The notes beneath the pieces were generated by a model that was not told the origin of the DNA, did no database searches, and saw nothing but the letters and a program-made list of their open reading frames with translations. Positions 1 to 9,093 of a stretch of 58,103 nucleotides of DNA are shown piece by piece (position 1 is the first letter of the stretch; each line of letters begins with the position of its first letter). The DNA comes from Eggerthellaceae bacterium UBA3686. GTDB lineage: Bacteria > Actinomycetota > Coriobacteriia > Coriobacteriales > Eggerthellaceae. The stretch covers positions 1 to 58,103 of the forward strand of contig DFIX01000040.1 of assembly GCA_002371495.1 (NCBI GenBank). The letters run 5' to 3'. A program made the position numbers and the translations under genes.

Positions 1-706
1 ACCCAAGCAGCAGCAAAAGAACGAAAATTGTGAACAACACGGCCCCGGCAACATCAAGCGGCTTGCGCTCGACATCAGCCACATCGCCCCGCCCCTGCAC
101 AGCATCGGCCGGCACGACTGCGGGCCGGACCCCAGGTAGCACGACGACCGCCACGATCTCCAAGACCACGCAAAACGGGATGCATAGGAAGAACAGCGCC
201 GACCAGCGCTCCACGCCGAACAACCCCACGATTGCGCTTCCCGCTGCAGCCCCGAACACGTTCGAAACCCCCATGACCGCCGCAGCCAGCCCCAGGGCCA
301 TGCCGCGCTTCTCGGCCGGGAACGATGTTGCAATCTGGGCATTTGCCACCGGAATCATGCCGCCGGCGCCTGCCGCCTGCACAACGCGGCCCACGAGCAG
401 AAGCCCGAAGCCCCCCACGTGCTGCGAAAGCCCGCACATAGTTGCGCCCAGGCAGAACACGACGACGCAAATGGCAAACACGCGGTTGCGGCCGTTGCGA
501 TCGGCAAGCTTACCAATGACCGGGATGAGCGCGGCATAAAACAACGTGTAGATGTTGATCATCCAGATGCCGAGCGACCCGTCGATGCCGAATCCCGCCT
601 GGATGACCGTGCGAGCAGGCGAGACCATGCCAACGTACAGCCCTCCTATCAGCAGACCCGCCAAATACGTCGCGAGCATGCCGCCGATGCTGCTTTGCTG
701 TTTCAT
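1..706 (-). CDS. MFS transporter, N-terminal half (runs off the window)
   Basis: The 235 visible residues are the first half of a major facilitator superfamily permease, probably a drug or metabolite exporter of the 14-helix DHA2/EmrB type. Six hydrophobic segments can be read. The MFS motif A GKLADRNGRNRV lies at residues 65-76, between helices 2 and 3, and a second hydrophobic start (GAVLFTIFVLLLLLG) begins at the edge. The start ATG at 706 follows GGGGATGGT, a weak ribosome site, and lies 39 bases after the stop of the TauE-like gene on the same strand, so the two may be cotranscribed. The substrate cannot be told. The C-terminal half lies outside the window. Confidence 0.85.
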   Translation of the reverse strand, partial: MKQQSSIGGMLATYLAGLLIGGLYVGMVSPARTVIQAGFGIDGSLGIWMINIYTLFYAALIPVIGKLADRNGRNRVFAICVVVFCLGATMCGLSQHVGGFGLLLVGRVVQAAGAGGMIPVANAQIATSFPAEKRGMALGLAAAVMGVSNVFGAAAGSAIVGLFGVERWSALFFLCIPFCVVLEIVAVVVLPGVRPAVVPADAVQGRGDVADVERKPLDVAGAVLFTIFVLLLLLG

Positions 707-745
707 ACCACCATCCCCAAATGCGACGGGCCGCGCGCCCGTCCA

Positions 746-1696
746 TTAGAACAAACCCAACTCGTTGAAGAACAGCAGGCATCCGCCGACCATGAGAAAG
801 CCCGCGAAGAGGAAGCGCAAATGCCGTTCCCGCATGCGCGGAACCAGCTTGGCACCGAGCATTGCCCCAGGAATCGAGCCCGCGGCCAACATGATGCCTG
901 CCAAATAATCGACATGCCCGAGCATCATCTGGCCGATGACGCCGGGTATCGCCAATATGATGATTGCGATAATCGAAGTGCCACCCGCCTTCTTCATGGG
1001 CAAGTTCAGCCATGACGTCATAAGGGGGACCATGAGAAAACCTCCCCCTACGCCGACGTAGCCAGCGCATACGCCTGTGATCAGGCCGATGAGGAACCCG
1101 AAAACGAGCGTGCGACGCGTAACGGGGCGCTCGCCACCGGCGGCAGCCCCGGGAGCCTCTGCTTCGGGGTTATCCGCCTTAGAAGCCGCCACTTCGTCGT
1201 CCGAAGCGCCGCGCGCGATAACCGCATCGTCGACAGGCGTCTCAGGCCCAGGCCCAGCCTTCCCAACCTCAACCCGGCCCGAGGCGCCGCCTCCCGCAGC
1301 TGCCTCTTCGCCGTCGCGCGGCAGTTTCAGCGCCTTGCGCAGCATCGTGAAAGCAGAGTACAAGATGACGACCGACGCCGCGAGCATGACCGCCCATGCG
1401 GGGGAAAGCGAGCTCAAATACACGCCGAGCGACGAGGTGATCGAGCCGCCCAGGCCGAGCGCAATGCCAAGCTTGGGAATGCACGTCTTGTTGCGCACGT
1501 GCGAAACCGCCGCAGAAGCCGACGTGGGGATGATGGTGAACAGCGACGTGGCCGTAGCGGTAAAGGCATCCAGGCCGAACACCAGGCGCAGAAGCGGGAT
1601 TATGATCGTACCGCCGCCGATGCCCAGCAATCCGGCGCATACGCCTATGAAAAGACCGGCGAGCGCCAAGCCTATGAATGTCACCGCGAATTCCAT
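746..1696 (-). CDS. TauE/SafE-family membrane exporter (sulfite/organosulfonate type)
   Basis: This 316-residue membrane protein belongs to the TauE/SafE family, permeases tied to export of sulfite, sulfoacetate or other organic anions. Two internally similar halves each start with the family glycine motif: GLLGIGGGTIIIPLL near the N-terminus and GYVGVGGGFLMVPLM in the second half. They are joined by an unusually long acidic, Ala/Gly-rich linker of about 70 residues. I start at ATG 1696 because helix 1 begins there; an upstream in-frame GTG at 1780 would add 28 residues without family features. It sits between aroE and the MFS gene on one strand. The substrate is unknown. Confidence 0.85.
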   Translation of the reverse strand: MEFAVTFIGLALAGLFIGVCAGLLGIGGGTIIIPLLRLVFGLDAFTATATSLFTIIPTSASAAVSHVRNKTCIPKLGIALGLGGSITSSLGVYLSSLSPAWAVMLAASVVILYSAFTMLRKALKLPRDGEEAAAGGGASGRVEVGKAGPGPETPVDDAVIARGASDDEVAASKADNPEAEAPGAAAGGERPVTRRTLVFGFLIGLITGVCAGYVGVGGGFLMVPLMTSWLNLPMKKAGGTSIIAIIILAIPGVIGQMMLGHVDYLAGIMLAAGSIPGAMLGAKLVPRMRERHLRFLFAGFLMVGGCLLFFNELGLF

Positions 1697-1801
1697 GCGG
1701 CTATCATACCCAATAAGGCAAATGAGCACGACGACTATTCCGCATCGGCGCGGCTTCGTGGCAAGTGAGCTCCAAGGCACTCCAAACGGTCATCCGCGCC
1801 A

Positions 1802-2719
1802 CTAGAACAGTTGCGCCTCGATCACATCAACCGGCATTTGCGCCCCGTACCAGATGAGCTCGCCTGCTGCAGCCTGCTCGATGAGCATGCCCAGGCCGGG
1901 AACGACCGTGCATCCCAGCGAGCGCGCATCGCGTATGAGCTGCGTTTCGCGTGGATGGTAGATCGCGTCGGCGACCACCATGCCAGGTTTTATGAGTTCG
2001 CGCGCAACCGGCGTGTCGGCGCAACCCTCCCCCATGCCCACGGGCGTTGCGTTGACCAATATGTCGGCACGGGCGATGCAACTTGCAAGCTCGTCGAAGC
2101 CTGCCGAACCGGCATCACTTTCGCCGCCGACTTCGCCACCGCCGTCCGGCAGCTCGTGCAGCTCGATACTGCAGCCGGTCCTGGCGGCCACGCGCGCGGC
2201 AAGCTCTCGTGCCTTGGCGAAGCTCGCTCCGCCTGCCCGCGCAAATATATCCAGATGCGCCACGCCGTCGAGCGCAGCTTGGGCGATGATGGCGCTGCCG
2301 GCTCCACCGGGACCCAAGACCACCATGCGCGCGCCCTCCACGGCAACGCCATGCTTGCGCAGGTTCTGCATGAACCCAACGCCATCGGTGCTGAATCCGA
2401 GCGCGCGCCCGTCGACCTTCTTCACGACGTTCACGGCGCCGATGAGCCGCGCCGCCTCGTCCAGCTCGTCCAAATGCGCGATGATCGCCTGCTTGCACGG
2501 CATCGTCACGTTGAAGCCGTCCCAGCGCTCCATCGCCTTGAACGCTGCCACGATTGCGCCCAAATTCTCGTTCGCCACATCGAAGCACAAATACACGGCA
2601 TCCAACCCAAGCAGCCTGAACGACAAGTTGTGCATGGCCGGCGAAAGCGAATGGCCCGTCGGGTTGCCGAGCAAGCACACCAGCCGCGTCTCGCCGCTCA
2701 TCTGCACGCCTTCCAGCAT
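1802..2719 (-). CDS. aroE: Shikimate dehydrogenase
   Basis: Reduces 3-dehydroshikimate to shikimate with NADPH in the aromatic amino acid pathway. The 305-residue protein shows the substrate-binding SLSPAMHN (residues 24-31), NVTMPCKQ with catalytic Lys76, GFSTDGVGF with the paired Asp112, the dinucleotide loop GPGGAGSA (137-143) and NATPVGM. Start at ATG 2719 follows GAGGGAAGGA; the open frame extends 44 codons further upstream but without family sequence. A quinate/shikimate dehydrogenase with wider specificity cannot be excluded. No other aro gene is adjacent. The next gene upstream, the protease, is divergent. Confidence 0.9.
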   Translation of the reverse strand: MLEGVQMSGETRLVCLLGNPTGHSLSPAMHNLSFRLLGLDAVYLCFDVANENLGAIVAAFKAMERWDGFNVTMPCKQAIIAHLDELDEAARLIGAVNVVKKVDGRALGFSTDGVGFMQNLRKHGVAVEGARMVVLGPGGAGSAIIAQAALDGVAHLDIFARAGGASFAKARELAARVAARTGCSIELHELPDGGGEVGGESDAGSAGFDELASCIARADILVNATPVGMGEGCADTPVARELIKPGMVVADAIYHPRETQLIRDARSLGCTVVPGLGMLIEQAAAGELIWYGAQMPVDVIEAQLF

Positions 2720-2880
2720 ATGCCCACGTCCTTCCCTCGAATTCTTCACCATCATACCCGAGTTTTCGCAGCGGCACAGAAGGGCTCCCGAGGAAAATTC
2801 TGCGCGCCTTACCGTTGGCGCGGTAAAATTGAGCCAGCAGTACGGCCGCATGCCTCTGAAATCGGGGGTGTGGAAGGTGG

Positions 2881-2909
2881 CAATTCGGGGCGACTCCCCC
2901 TTTGTCAGC
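2881..2909. repeat. Palindromic repeat, GGGGAGACTCCCC family (diverged copy)
   Basis: CAATTCGGGGCGACTCCCCC followed by TTTGTCAG matches the layout of the copies near 26.1, 29.3, 34.8 and 52.1 kb (ACAATTT, GGGGAG core, then TTTGTCA), with a CGA centre. It lies between the divergent aroE and protease genes. Confidence 0.55.
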
Positions 2910-2959
2910 CTTTACGTCGATTTATGTCGCCCGCAATGGCGGCGGATTGGAGCCAAGCC

Positions 2960-5206
2960 ATGAAAGCTTCGAACCCAAAGACTCTGCGCGCGCTCATTCT
3001 ATCGCTGCTGCTCACAGCATCGCTTGCCGTGCTTGCGGGCTGCTCTGCCCAGCAGGCGGCTTCATCGTCGCCCGCTTCCGGCTCGTCACCGCAACAGGAA
3101 GCGTCGTCGTCTGCAGACGACGAATCGGCGCAGGCGCCGGGCGAGGCGCCTACGACCGAGCAATACGAAAAGGTGCTCAATCCCACGAACGTCGTTTCCT
3201 CCTTCATTGGCGAGAAGTTCTACGACCAGAAGGTGACCAACGTTGACGAAGCGCTCGCCGCCGTAAAGAGCGCGTACGACCGCATCGGCGCCGACGAGAC
3301 CGTCGAGCTCGAGATTACGGCAGTACGTCCCACCGAAAGCGGCAACTCCTACTACATCTTCAACCAGAAGGCAGGCGACGTGTTTGTTCACGGTGCCTCA
3401 GTGAAGCTGATCGTGGATAAGAACAACGACGTAATAGGCCTGGTCAGCGCAGTGCTGCCCAACGTCGAAATGGCCAAAGCCGAAGACTGGGAGATCACGG
3501 CCGAGCAAGCCGAGCAAATCGTCGTGAAAAACTGCGAAGAAAACGGGTACAAGGACGTGAAACCCGAAGAGGGCGCCACTGAACAGACGCTCATCCAGGT
3601 CCCCAACCTCTCGGATCGGATGCAATACGCATGGGTCGTCTACACGACCAACTACCTCGGCGATTCCGAAATGGCCTACCTCGCCCACTACGTGGACGGC
3701 AACGGCACGTACTTATACGCCATCCCCATCCAGGAGCCGCATAACGCCGATGCCGAGGCGGGCGACTTGGCGAACTTCGACTTTACCAAATTCGAAGAGA
3801 ACACCTGGACCGGCACGGTAACGCTTCATGATGGCACGACCAAGGAGGTCGAACTGCCCGTGCTCGTCGACCCGAGCGACAACACGGTCATCCTTGCCGA
3901 CGCCAAGCGCAAGATTCTGTGCGCCGACTTCGCCGCCTGGCGCTACGACGAGAAATTGGAACCGCGCACAAGCTCGGATAATTCCTTCGATAACGTCGAG
4001 CTTCTGGCTTACGACTCCTTCATCAATGTATGGGACTTCTACGCCAGCATCGGTTGGAGCGGCCCCGACGGCGAGGGCACGCCCACGCTGCTTCTGATGG
4101 ACTACGTGAACGCAAACGGCGAGCCCGAAGACAACGCATTCTACAGTGGCCGCTGTAACGGCTTCCAGGTGTTCGCGTTCAACCGGCTGAACCCCGATGG
4201 CGAGAACATCGACGTCATCGCGCACGAATTCACTCACTGCGTTACCAGCACGACCATGACCACCAACCTGTACTTGAATGACATGGGCGCCATAAACGAG
4301 GGCATGAGCGACGTGCTGGGCAACTTGGCCGAAATGATCATCGTTAACAAACCCGAAACCGCCTGGCTTATCGGCGACAGCTCGGGCGCGAAGACGCTGC
4401 GCTCGATGAAGGACCCGCATGAGTTCCAACAGCCCGAGTTCAGGTGGGACACCTACTATGCTCCTACCGCAACAATCGGCACGACAACGAACGACAACGG
4501 CGGCGTGCACACTAACTCGTCGCTGCTCAACATCGTCTCGTACAAGCTCGATCAGGCGGGTATGCCGGCAAACGACCAGTTCTACTTCTGGATGAACGTG
4601 GCGCTTGCCATGACGCCCCACACCGACTATGCGCAGATGGCCGAGCTTCTGCCCTGGTGCATGGTCCAATCGGAGTACCCGCAATACGTCGATGCGCTGA
4701 AGGCGGCCATCGACGAAGCCGGCTACACCAAGCTTGAGGAGCCGACAGACATAGCGGCGGGCAGCGGCATGGTGTCAATCGAATACGATGCGCCCGAATT
4801 AAACGAAAAGGGCCTGGTACGTTTCTCGTTCGTGCCGAAGGGAAGCGAAAGCTCGGCAGATACCTGGCCGACATCGGGTTCGAATAAGGCCCTGTGCACT
4901 CTGCCCGCCGGCGATTACGCCTGCATAGCCACCATCGGGAGCGCAGACCCCCACGAATGTGCAACGTATATCTACATGGGCGACGGCTGGGTCGAGCAGA
5001 CCGAAGACGTGGAAGCGCCCTACTTCGCTGTCGAAGAAGGCAAGACGCTGGAACTGGCCACCGAAGGCCTGCCCACAACGACCGAGGAGCTCGGCATAAC
5101 GGATGCGGCAGGCGCTGCCAATTCAACTGACGAGGCTGGCTCGGGTGACGCGGCAAACGACGCTGAATCCGACGACGCAGCAAGCTCAAGCGCATCTGAG
5201 CAATAA
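2960..5206 (+). CDS. Secreted lipoprotein metalloprotease, M4 (thermolysin) family
   Basis: A 748-residue predicted surface protease. A lipoprotein signal ends in LAGC (Cys28), then a Ser/Gln/Ala linker and a pro-region of FTP/PepSY type. The catalytic domain has zinc motif HEFTH (422-426), third ligand Glu447 in NEGMSDVLG, and GGVHTNS, which carries the thermolysin His231 equivalent. About 200 residues follow the catalytic core, ending in an Asp/Ala/Ser-rich tail. Start at ATG 2960 is set by GGAG eight bases upstream and by the signal peptide; the frame is open far upstream but that part is noncoding. Likely degrades host or dietary protein outside the cell. Confidence 0.92.
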   Translation: MKASNPKTLRALILSLLLTASLAVLAGCSAQQAASSSPASGSSPQQEASSSADDESAQAPGEAPTTEQYEKVLNPTNVVSSFIGEKFYDQKVTNVDEALAAVKSAYDRIGADETVELEITAVRPTESGNSYYIFNQKAGDVFVHGASVKLIVDKNNDVIGLVSAVLPNVEMAKAEDWEITAEQAEQIVVKNCEENGYKDVKPEEGATEQTLIQVPNLSDRMQYAWVVYTTNYLGDSEMAYLAHYVDGNGTYLYAIPIQEPHNADAEAGDLANFDFTKFEENTWTGTVTLHDGTTKEVELPVLVDPSDNTVILADAKRKILCADFAAWRYDEKLEPRTSSDNSFDNVELLAYDSFINVWDFYASIGWSGPDGEGTPTLLLMDYVNANGEPEDNAFYSGRCNGFQVFAFNRLNPDGENIDVIAHEFTHCVTSTTMTTNLYLNDMGAINEGMSDVLGNLAEMIIVNKPETAWLIGDSSGAKTLRSMKDPHEFQQPEFRWDTYYAPTATIGTTTNDNGGVHTNSSLLNIVSYKLDQAGMPANDQFYFWMNVALAMTPHTDYAQMAELLPWCMVQSEYPQYVDALKAAIDEAGYTKLEEPTDIAAGSGMVSIEYDAPELNEKGLVRFSFVPKGSESSADTWPTSGSNKALCTLPAGDYACIATIGSADPHECATYIYMGDGWVEQTEDVEAPYFAVEEGKTLELATEGLPTTTEELGITDAAGAANSTDEAGSGDAANDAESDDAASSSASEQ

Positions 5207-5214
5207 AGAACGAC

Positions 5215-5251
5215 GCGGGGACTGGACGCGGCGTATGCGCCCAGTCCCCGC
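5215..5251. terminator. Hairpin after the M4 protease gene
   Basis: Perfect 11-bp arms GCGGGGACTGG (5215-5225) and CCAGTCCCCGC (5241-5251) around a 15-base loop, nine bases after the protease stop. No T-run follows, so it may be an mRNA 3'-end stabiliser or a repeat rather than a simple intrinsic terminator. Confidence 0.55.
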
Positions 5252-5253
5252 AC

Positions 5254-5421
5254 ATGTTCACCCCGATGCAGCCCGAAGAGCAGGACGAGCACTTCCGCAA
5301 GCATTGCGAGCAAATCCAGACCCAGAAAACCGTGTGCTACTGCAAGTTCTGCACCGAGGGCATCAACATGGGCGGCAAACAGGGACTCCACCTTATAGAG
5401 CTGCTCTTCCCCGCCGAATAA
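5254..5421 (+). CDS. Small Cys-containing hypothetical protein (55 aa)
   Basis: A short frame starting MFTPMQPEEQDEHF encodes 55 residues, with HCEQIQTQKTVCYCKFC in the middle (Cys spaced x-C-x2-C, plus one upstream Cys) and ending IELLFPAE. The residue mix looks coding rather than random, and a small metal-binding protein is possible. Against it: the ATG lies three bases after a strong hairpin, with no ribosome site, so it may be a remnant or be translated from a processed message. I do not recognise a family. Confidence 0.35.
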   Translation: MFTPMQPEEQDEHFRKHCEQIQTQKTVCYCKFCTEGINMGGKQGLHLIELLFPAE

Positions 5422-5445
5422 GCGTTACTTGAGCACGACATCAGG

Positions 5446-6060
5446 CTACGTCCCCGTTGTCTTCCCCGTTGTCACGTTCACGATGCGAGTGGCAAGACGC
5501 TTGGTCAGGGCGGGGCTGTGCGAGACGAAGACGAGGCCCATGTGCTTGCGGTCAAGCTCTTCGAGCAGAAACGACCAGATCTGCGCCTGCGTCACCGCAT
5601 CGAGCATGGTCGAGATCTCGTCGGCAATCAAATACTTCGGGCGGGCTGCCAAGGCGCGGGCGATGCAGAAGCGCTGCAGCTCGCCGCCCGAGAGCTCATG
5701 CGGGTAACGACGCATCCATTCAGACCGGATACCGAGCGCCGAAAGCAGCTCGTTAGGCACTTCGCCCGCCTCTTCGAGCGAACGCGACATCCGAATTCGC
5801 GGGTCAAGAGCAAGCTCGGGATGCTGTCCGACCAGCTGAACGGGGCAAGTGCCGGTGCGCGGCAGCGGCTGGCCATCGCAGAGCACATCACCTTTCCACG
5901 GCCGCTCGAACCCGGCAAGCAAACGGCACAGCGTCGTCTTGCCGGCACCCGAAGGCGCCGCCAGCGCCACGCGTTCGCCCGGCTCGACCGCAATCGAGAA
6001 CCCGTCGTACAAAGGTTTCGTACCCGGATAGCCAAACGTTATGTTTTTCGCTTCGAGCAT
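5446..6060 (-). CDS. ABC importer ATPase subunit 2 (NikE/DppF-like)
   Basis: A 204-residue ABC ATPase, the second nucleotide-binding subunit of the importer encoded upstream. Walker A APSGAGKTT (35-43), signature LSGGE (123-127), Walker B LIADE (144-148) and a switch His in VSHSP are all present. It is short for DppF/NikE, lacking the usual C-terminal oligopeptide domain. It starts at ATG 6060, two bases after the stop of the first ATPase gene, so coupled translation is likely. The last residues, TTGKTTGT, are encoded by the sequence CTACGTCCCCGTTGTC, which recurs at the 3' end of the gene ending at 54768. Confidence 0.88.
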   Translation of the reverse strand: MLEAKNITFGYPGTKPLYDGFSIAVEPGERVALAAPSGAGKTTLCRLLAGFERPWKGDVLCDGQPLPRTGTCPVQLVGQHPELALDPRIRMSRSLEEAGEVPNELLSALGIRSEWMRRYPHELSGGELQRFCIARALAARPKYLIADEISTMLDAVTQAQIWSFLLEELDRKHMGLVFVSHSPALTKRLATRIVNVTTGKTTGT

Positions 6061-6062
6061 GC

Positions 6063-7052
6063 TCACGCTTCTTCTTTCCCAGAAACCGACGACGGTTTTT
6101 CGCCACCAGCCGAAACGCACGCGCCGAAGCCTTGCTGCATCGAGCCCTCCACAGCACCCGCCCAGGAAAAATCATGTTCGGGCAGGGCGTGCCAGAGCGC
6201 CTTGCTGAACGGATGCTTTAGCAAGTCGGGCGAGGCGAAACTCTCGACCGAGGTTTCTTCGACGATCGTCCCGTCGCGAAACACCGCGACGCGGTCGGCC
6301 ACGCGCAGCGCAAGTTCGATGTCGTGTGTAATGAGCATGACGCCGCCGCCCTCGTCGGCAAACGCGCGAAAATCCTCGAGCGCCTTGACCGCTAGGTCCA
6401 AATCCAGCCCCGGCGTCGGTTCGTCGGCTATGATCAGCTTCGGATCGCCAGCAAGGGCGCAGCACAAAAGCACGCGGCGCGCCATACCGCCCGAGAGCTC
6501 GAACGGGTACATCCGCCCCACCGATTCGTCCAGACCGTAGCGCTCGAACAGCTTGACGCGGCGGGCAGCTCGGGCAGAACCCTCGCCTCTTCGCGAAAAG
6601 CCCTCGACCTGCTTGCCTACGCGCATGAGCGGGTCCAGGTGGCTTACGCTCTGGGGCACGAGCGCGATACCGCCCGCACGGCCGCGCACGGTTGCAAGCG
6701 AGTCGGCGCCCATGTTCTGCCCATCGAACCAAACCTCGCCGGTGACGAGCGCATTCGGCTCGTAAAGCCCCATGATGCAGTCAGCAAGCAGGGTTTTCCC
6801 CGATCCGGAGGCCCCGACGACGGCCACTATCTCGCCCACGTGAACCGAGATGCTCAGGTCCTCGATTACGTTCGAAACCCGCTGCTCGGCTGCGAAGTAG
6901 GGCGCATCGGGATCGTACATCCTAAAGCCGATGGAAAGGCTGCTCACCTGCAGCAGATGATGCCCACGCTCATGATGCGACGAGGCGGTATGCGAATGGT
7001 GGTGATGCGTTTGCAGATGCGTGTGCTCAGCGGAATGCGCCCGTTCTTCCAT
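6063..7052 (-). CDS. ABC importer ATPase subunit 1 with His-rich N-terminus (NikD/DppD-like)
   Basis: A 329-residue ABC ATPase of the nickel/peptide class: Walker A GASGSGKT (80-87), signature ELSGGMARR, Walker B LIIADEP and the switch His of LITHD. Residues 6-32 hold 12 histidines, including HHHH, ahead of the ATPase fold. Such a tail is known from nickel- and cobalt-handling proteins, so I infer nickel transport rather than peptide. Start at ATG 7052 is chosen because AGGAGG lies eight bases upstream; the GTG at 7061 overlaps that site. The gene is 12 bases after the permease stop. Confidence 0.88.
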   Translation of the reverse strand: MEERAHSAEHTHLQTHHHHSHTASSHHERGHHLLQVSSLSIGFRMYDPDAPYFAAEQRVSNVIEDLSISVHVGEIVAVVGASGSGKTLLADCIMGLYEPNALVTGEVWFDGQNMGADSLATVRGRAGGIALVPQSVSHLDPLMRVGKQVEGFSRRGEGSARAARRVKLFERYGLDESVGRMYPFELSGGMARRVLLCCALAGDPKLIIADEPTPGLDLDLAVKALEDFRAFADEGGGVMLITHDIELALRVADRVAVFRDGTIVEETSVESFASPDLLKHPFSKALWHALPEHDFSWAGAVEGSMQQGFGACVSAGGEKPSSVSGKEEA

Positions 7053-7064
7053 AGCTTCCACCTC

Positions 7065-7949
7065 CTATTCCTGCGAGCTATGCGGATCGACAACGCGACG
7101 AAGATTGGAGCCCACGACGTCGAACAGCATGACAGTGGCGATCAGGGCCAAGCCGGGGAACAGCGCCAACCACCACATACCTGCCGACAGATACGACATC
7201 GACTCAGAAAGGATGATGCCGATGGCGGGGATGTCGGGCGGAAGGCCGAAGCCCAAAAACGTGATGGCGGCCTCATGCATGATGGCATGTGGGAACAGCA
7301 GCACGAGCCCCACGATGAACTGCGGAAGCACGTAGGGCACCATGTGCGTGAGCGCCACTTGCAAGCGGCTCTGCCCGAGCTTGCGGGCATTGGCCACGAA
7401 CTGCGACTCGCGGCATTGCAGGATCTCGGCGCGCAGCACGCGCGTGAGGCTCGGCCAGTGCGTGACTGCAACGGCTATGGTCACGCCCCAGAACCCTTTG
7501 CCCAGCGCATACGAGATCAAAATCAGCATGACGATGTGGGGAATGCCCATGAAAAGGTCGATGAGCCAGGTGACAACCGCATCGGCACGCTTACCGCCAA
7601 GCGCCGCAACCGAAGCCAGCGCAAGCGCGATGAACGCCGAGACCGTAGCGGCAAGAAGGCCGACAAGCACGCTCGTCGACAGCCCGGCAATCGTGCGGGC
7701 GAACATATCGCGGCCCATCCAGTCGGTGCCGAACACATGGTCCGGCGCTGGCACGAGGCCCTTCGCGGCAAAATCTGCCACGACAGCCCGGTCCGCCAGC
7801 AGCTGACCTGCCACCACCACGATGACGAGTGCCACCGCAGCCGCTATGCCAGTTGCCACCGTGAGCTTGCGGTTGGCAACGCGCCTCTTCAGCGGCACAT
7901 GCAGAACGGGAATCGAGAGGAACGGGGTCTGACGGCTCGCTGGCATCAT
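7065..7949 (-). CDS. ABC importer permease 2 (NikC/DppC-like)
   Basis: A 294-residue inner-membrane permease of the oligopeptide/nickel class. It has the N-terminal helix, the periplasmic GTDWMGRDMFARTIAG segment typical of DppC/NikC, several further helices, and the cytoplasmic coupling loop (ANARKLGQSRLQVALTHMVP) that contacts the ATPases. It overlaps the preceding permease gene by four bases (ATGA at 7946-7949), so the two are translationally coupled and probably form a heterodimer. It ends PHSSQE just before the His-rich ATPase. Confidence 0.9.
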   Translation of the reverse strand: MMPASRQTPFLSIPVLHVPLKRRVANRKLTVATGIAAAVALVIVVVAGQLLADRAVVADFAAKGLVPAPDHVFGTDWMGRDMFARTIAGLSTSVLVGLLAATVSAFIALALASVAALGGKRADAVVTWLIDLFMGIPHIVMLILISYALGKGFWGVTIAVAVTHWPSLTRVLRAEILQCRESQFVANARKLGQSRLQVALTHMVPYVLPQFIVGLVLLFPHAIMHEAAITFLGFGLPPDIPAIGIILSESMSYLSAGMWWLALFPGLALIATVMLFDVVGSNLRRVVDPHSSQE

Positions 7950-8938
7950 CGGCTGACCTCCCCTTTTCGGATACGGGGATCGATCACACCGTACAAGATG
8001 TTAGCAATCAGGTTTCCGCCGAACACGAGCGCAGCCGAGAACACGGCAATAGCGCACAGGAGCGCGGCGTCGCCGCCGAGCGCTGCCGTAACCGCCGCCT
8101 GCCCGAGCCCCGGATACGAGAACACCTGCTCGACGAGCACTGAACCGCCGAAAATCTCGGAAATGGAAGCGAACTGTAGCGTGATGGCCGGCAGTGCCAG
8201 ATTGCGCAGCCCGTGCCTGCGCACCGCCTGCCATGTCGTAAGCCCGCGCGCCCGTGCGAAGCGCATGTAGTCGCTTTCCATGACGTCGATGGTCTTCTCG
8301 CGCGTGTGCAGGGCTATTTGAGCGACGCCGACCACCGACAGCGTAATTGCGGGAAGTACCATATGATGCGCGACTTCAGCAAACGTCACGTCAGCCGCCG
8401 CCTTGCCGATGGGTACCGAAAACCCAATTGGGAACCACCCCAACCCCACCGCGAACACCATGAGGAACAGAAGACCCAGCCAAAACGCCGGCGTCGAGGC
8501 CAAGACGAAGCAGTAGGCCTTCACCACCTTGTCAACAACGCCGCCGCGCTTCACGCCAGCAACCACGCCAAGCGCAAAGCCGAGCACGCCGCTCACCACC
8601 CACGCTACCGCCATCAGCGCAAGCGTGTTGCCCGCACGCCACGCAATGACGTCTGCGACCGGAGCGTTGTAGCGAAGCGAAGTGCCCAGGTCACCATGCA
8701 GCACCGCACCGAGCCAGTTGACGTAGCGCTCCCAAATGGGCGTGTTGACTCCCCAGTACTCGGCCAGCTGCGCGCGTTTGGCCTCGCTCATCGACACCCA
8801 GGCCGCCTGCCCGACGTTAGCCTGCACCGGATCGACGGGCGATGCGGCAATCAGCCCAAAAGCGATGGCGCTGACCGCAAGCAGCAGCAGCGTCAATCGC
8901 ACGATATGTTTAACAACGAACTTGCCCACAACGCCCAT
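7946..8938 (-). CDS. ABC importer permease 1 (NikB/DppB-like)
   Basis: A 330-residue permease starting with an N-terminal helix and the family pattern SPVDP, followed by five further helices. The coupling loop RARGLTTWQAVRRHGLRNLA is the EAA-like motif of DppB/NikB. Its start codon at 8938 lies only 12 bases downstream of an imperfect palindrome (8950-8982). A 312-base gap with two inverted repeats separates it from the binding-protein gene upstream, unusual inside an operon and likely to reduce permease relative to binding-protein expression. Confidence 0.9.
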   Translation of the reverse strand: MGVVGKFVVKHIVRLTLLLLAVSAIAFGLIAASPVDPVQANVGQAAWVSMSEAKRAQLAEYWGVNTPIWERYVNWLGAVLHGDLGTSLRYNAPVADVIAWRAGNTLALMAVAWVVSGVLGFALGVVAGVKRGGVVDKVVKAYCFVLASTPAFWLGLLFLMVFAVGLGWFPIGFSVPIGKAAADVTFAEVAHHMVLPAITLSVVGVAQIALHTREKTIDVMESDYMRFARARGLTTWQAVRRHGLRNLALPAITLQFASISEIFGGSVLVEQVFSYPGLGQAAVTAALGGDAALLCAIAVFSAALVFGGNLIANILYGVIDPRIRKGEVSR

Positions 8939-8949
8939 TCTCTACTAAC

Positions 8950-8982
8950 AATGAGTCGGTAGGATAGCCCTCCCGACTCATT
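8950..8982. repeat. Palindrome of the ATGAGTC...GACTCAT family
   Basis: Arms AATGAGTCGG (8950-8959) and CCGACTCATT (8973-8982) around a 13-base loop, directly upstream of the first permease gene. The same AATGAGTC half-site recurs near 48.3, 49.6, 52.6 and 57.6 kb. Confidence 0.75.
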
Positions 8983-9093
8983 AGCACAATTCCTATCATG
9001 CATCTGCTGTCGGACCCATCACCGAATCCAGCCAGCGAGCCATCGCCTATCGCCCCCCGCGCGCCACAATTTACGCCCGAGGCGCCCGACGTC

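Noticed and set aside
1811..2959. Open frame upstream of the M4 protease in the same frame (383 codons)
   Set aside because: It is antisense to aroE. The ribosome site, signal peptide and lipobox place the true start at 2960.
5215..5251. Riboswitch or leader for the small Cys protein at 5254
   Set aside because: It is a simple perfect hairpin right after the protease stop with no known aptamer features.
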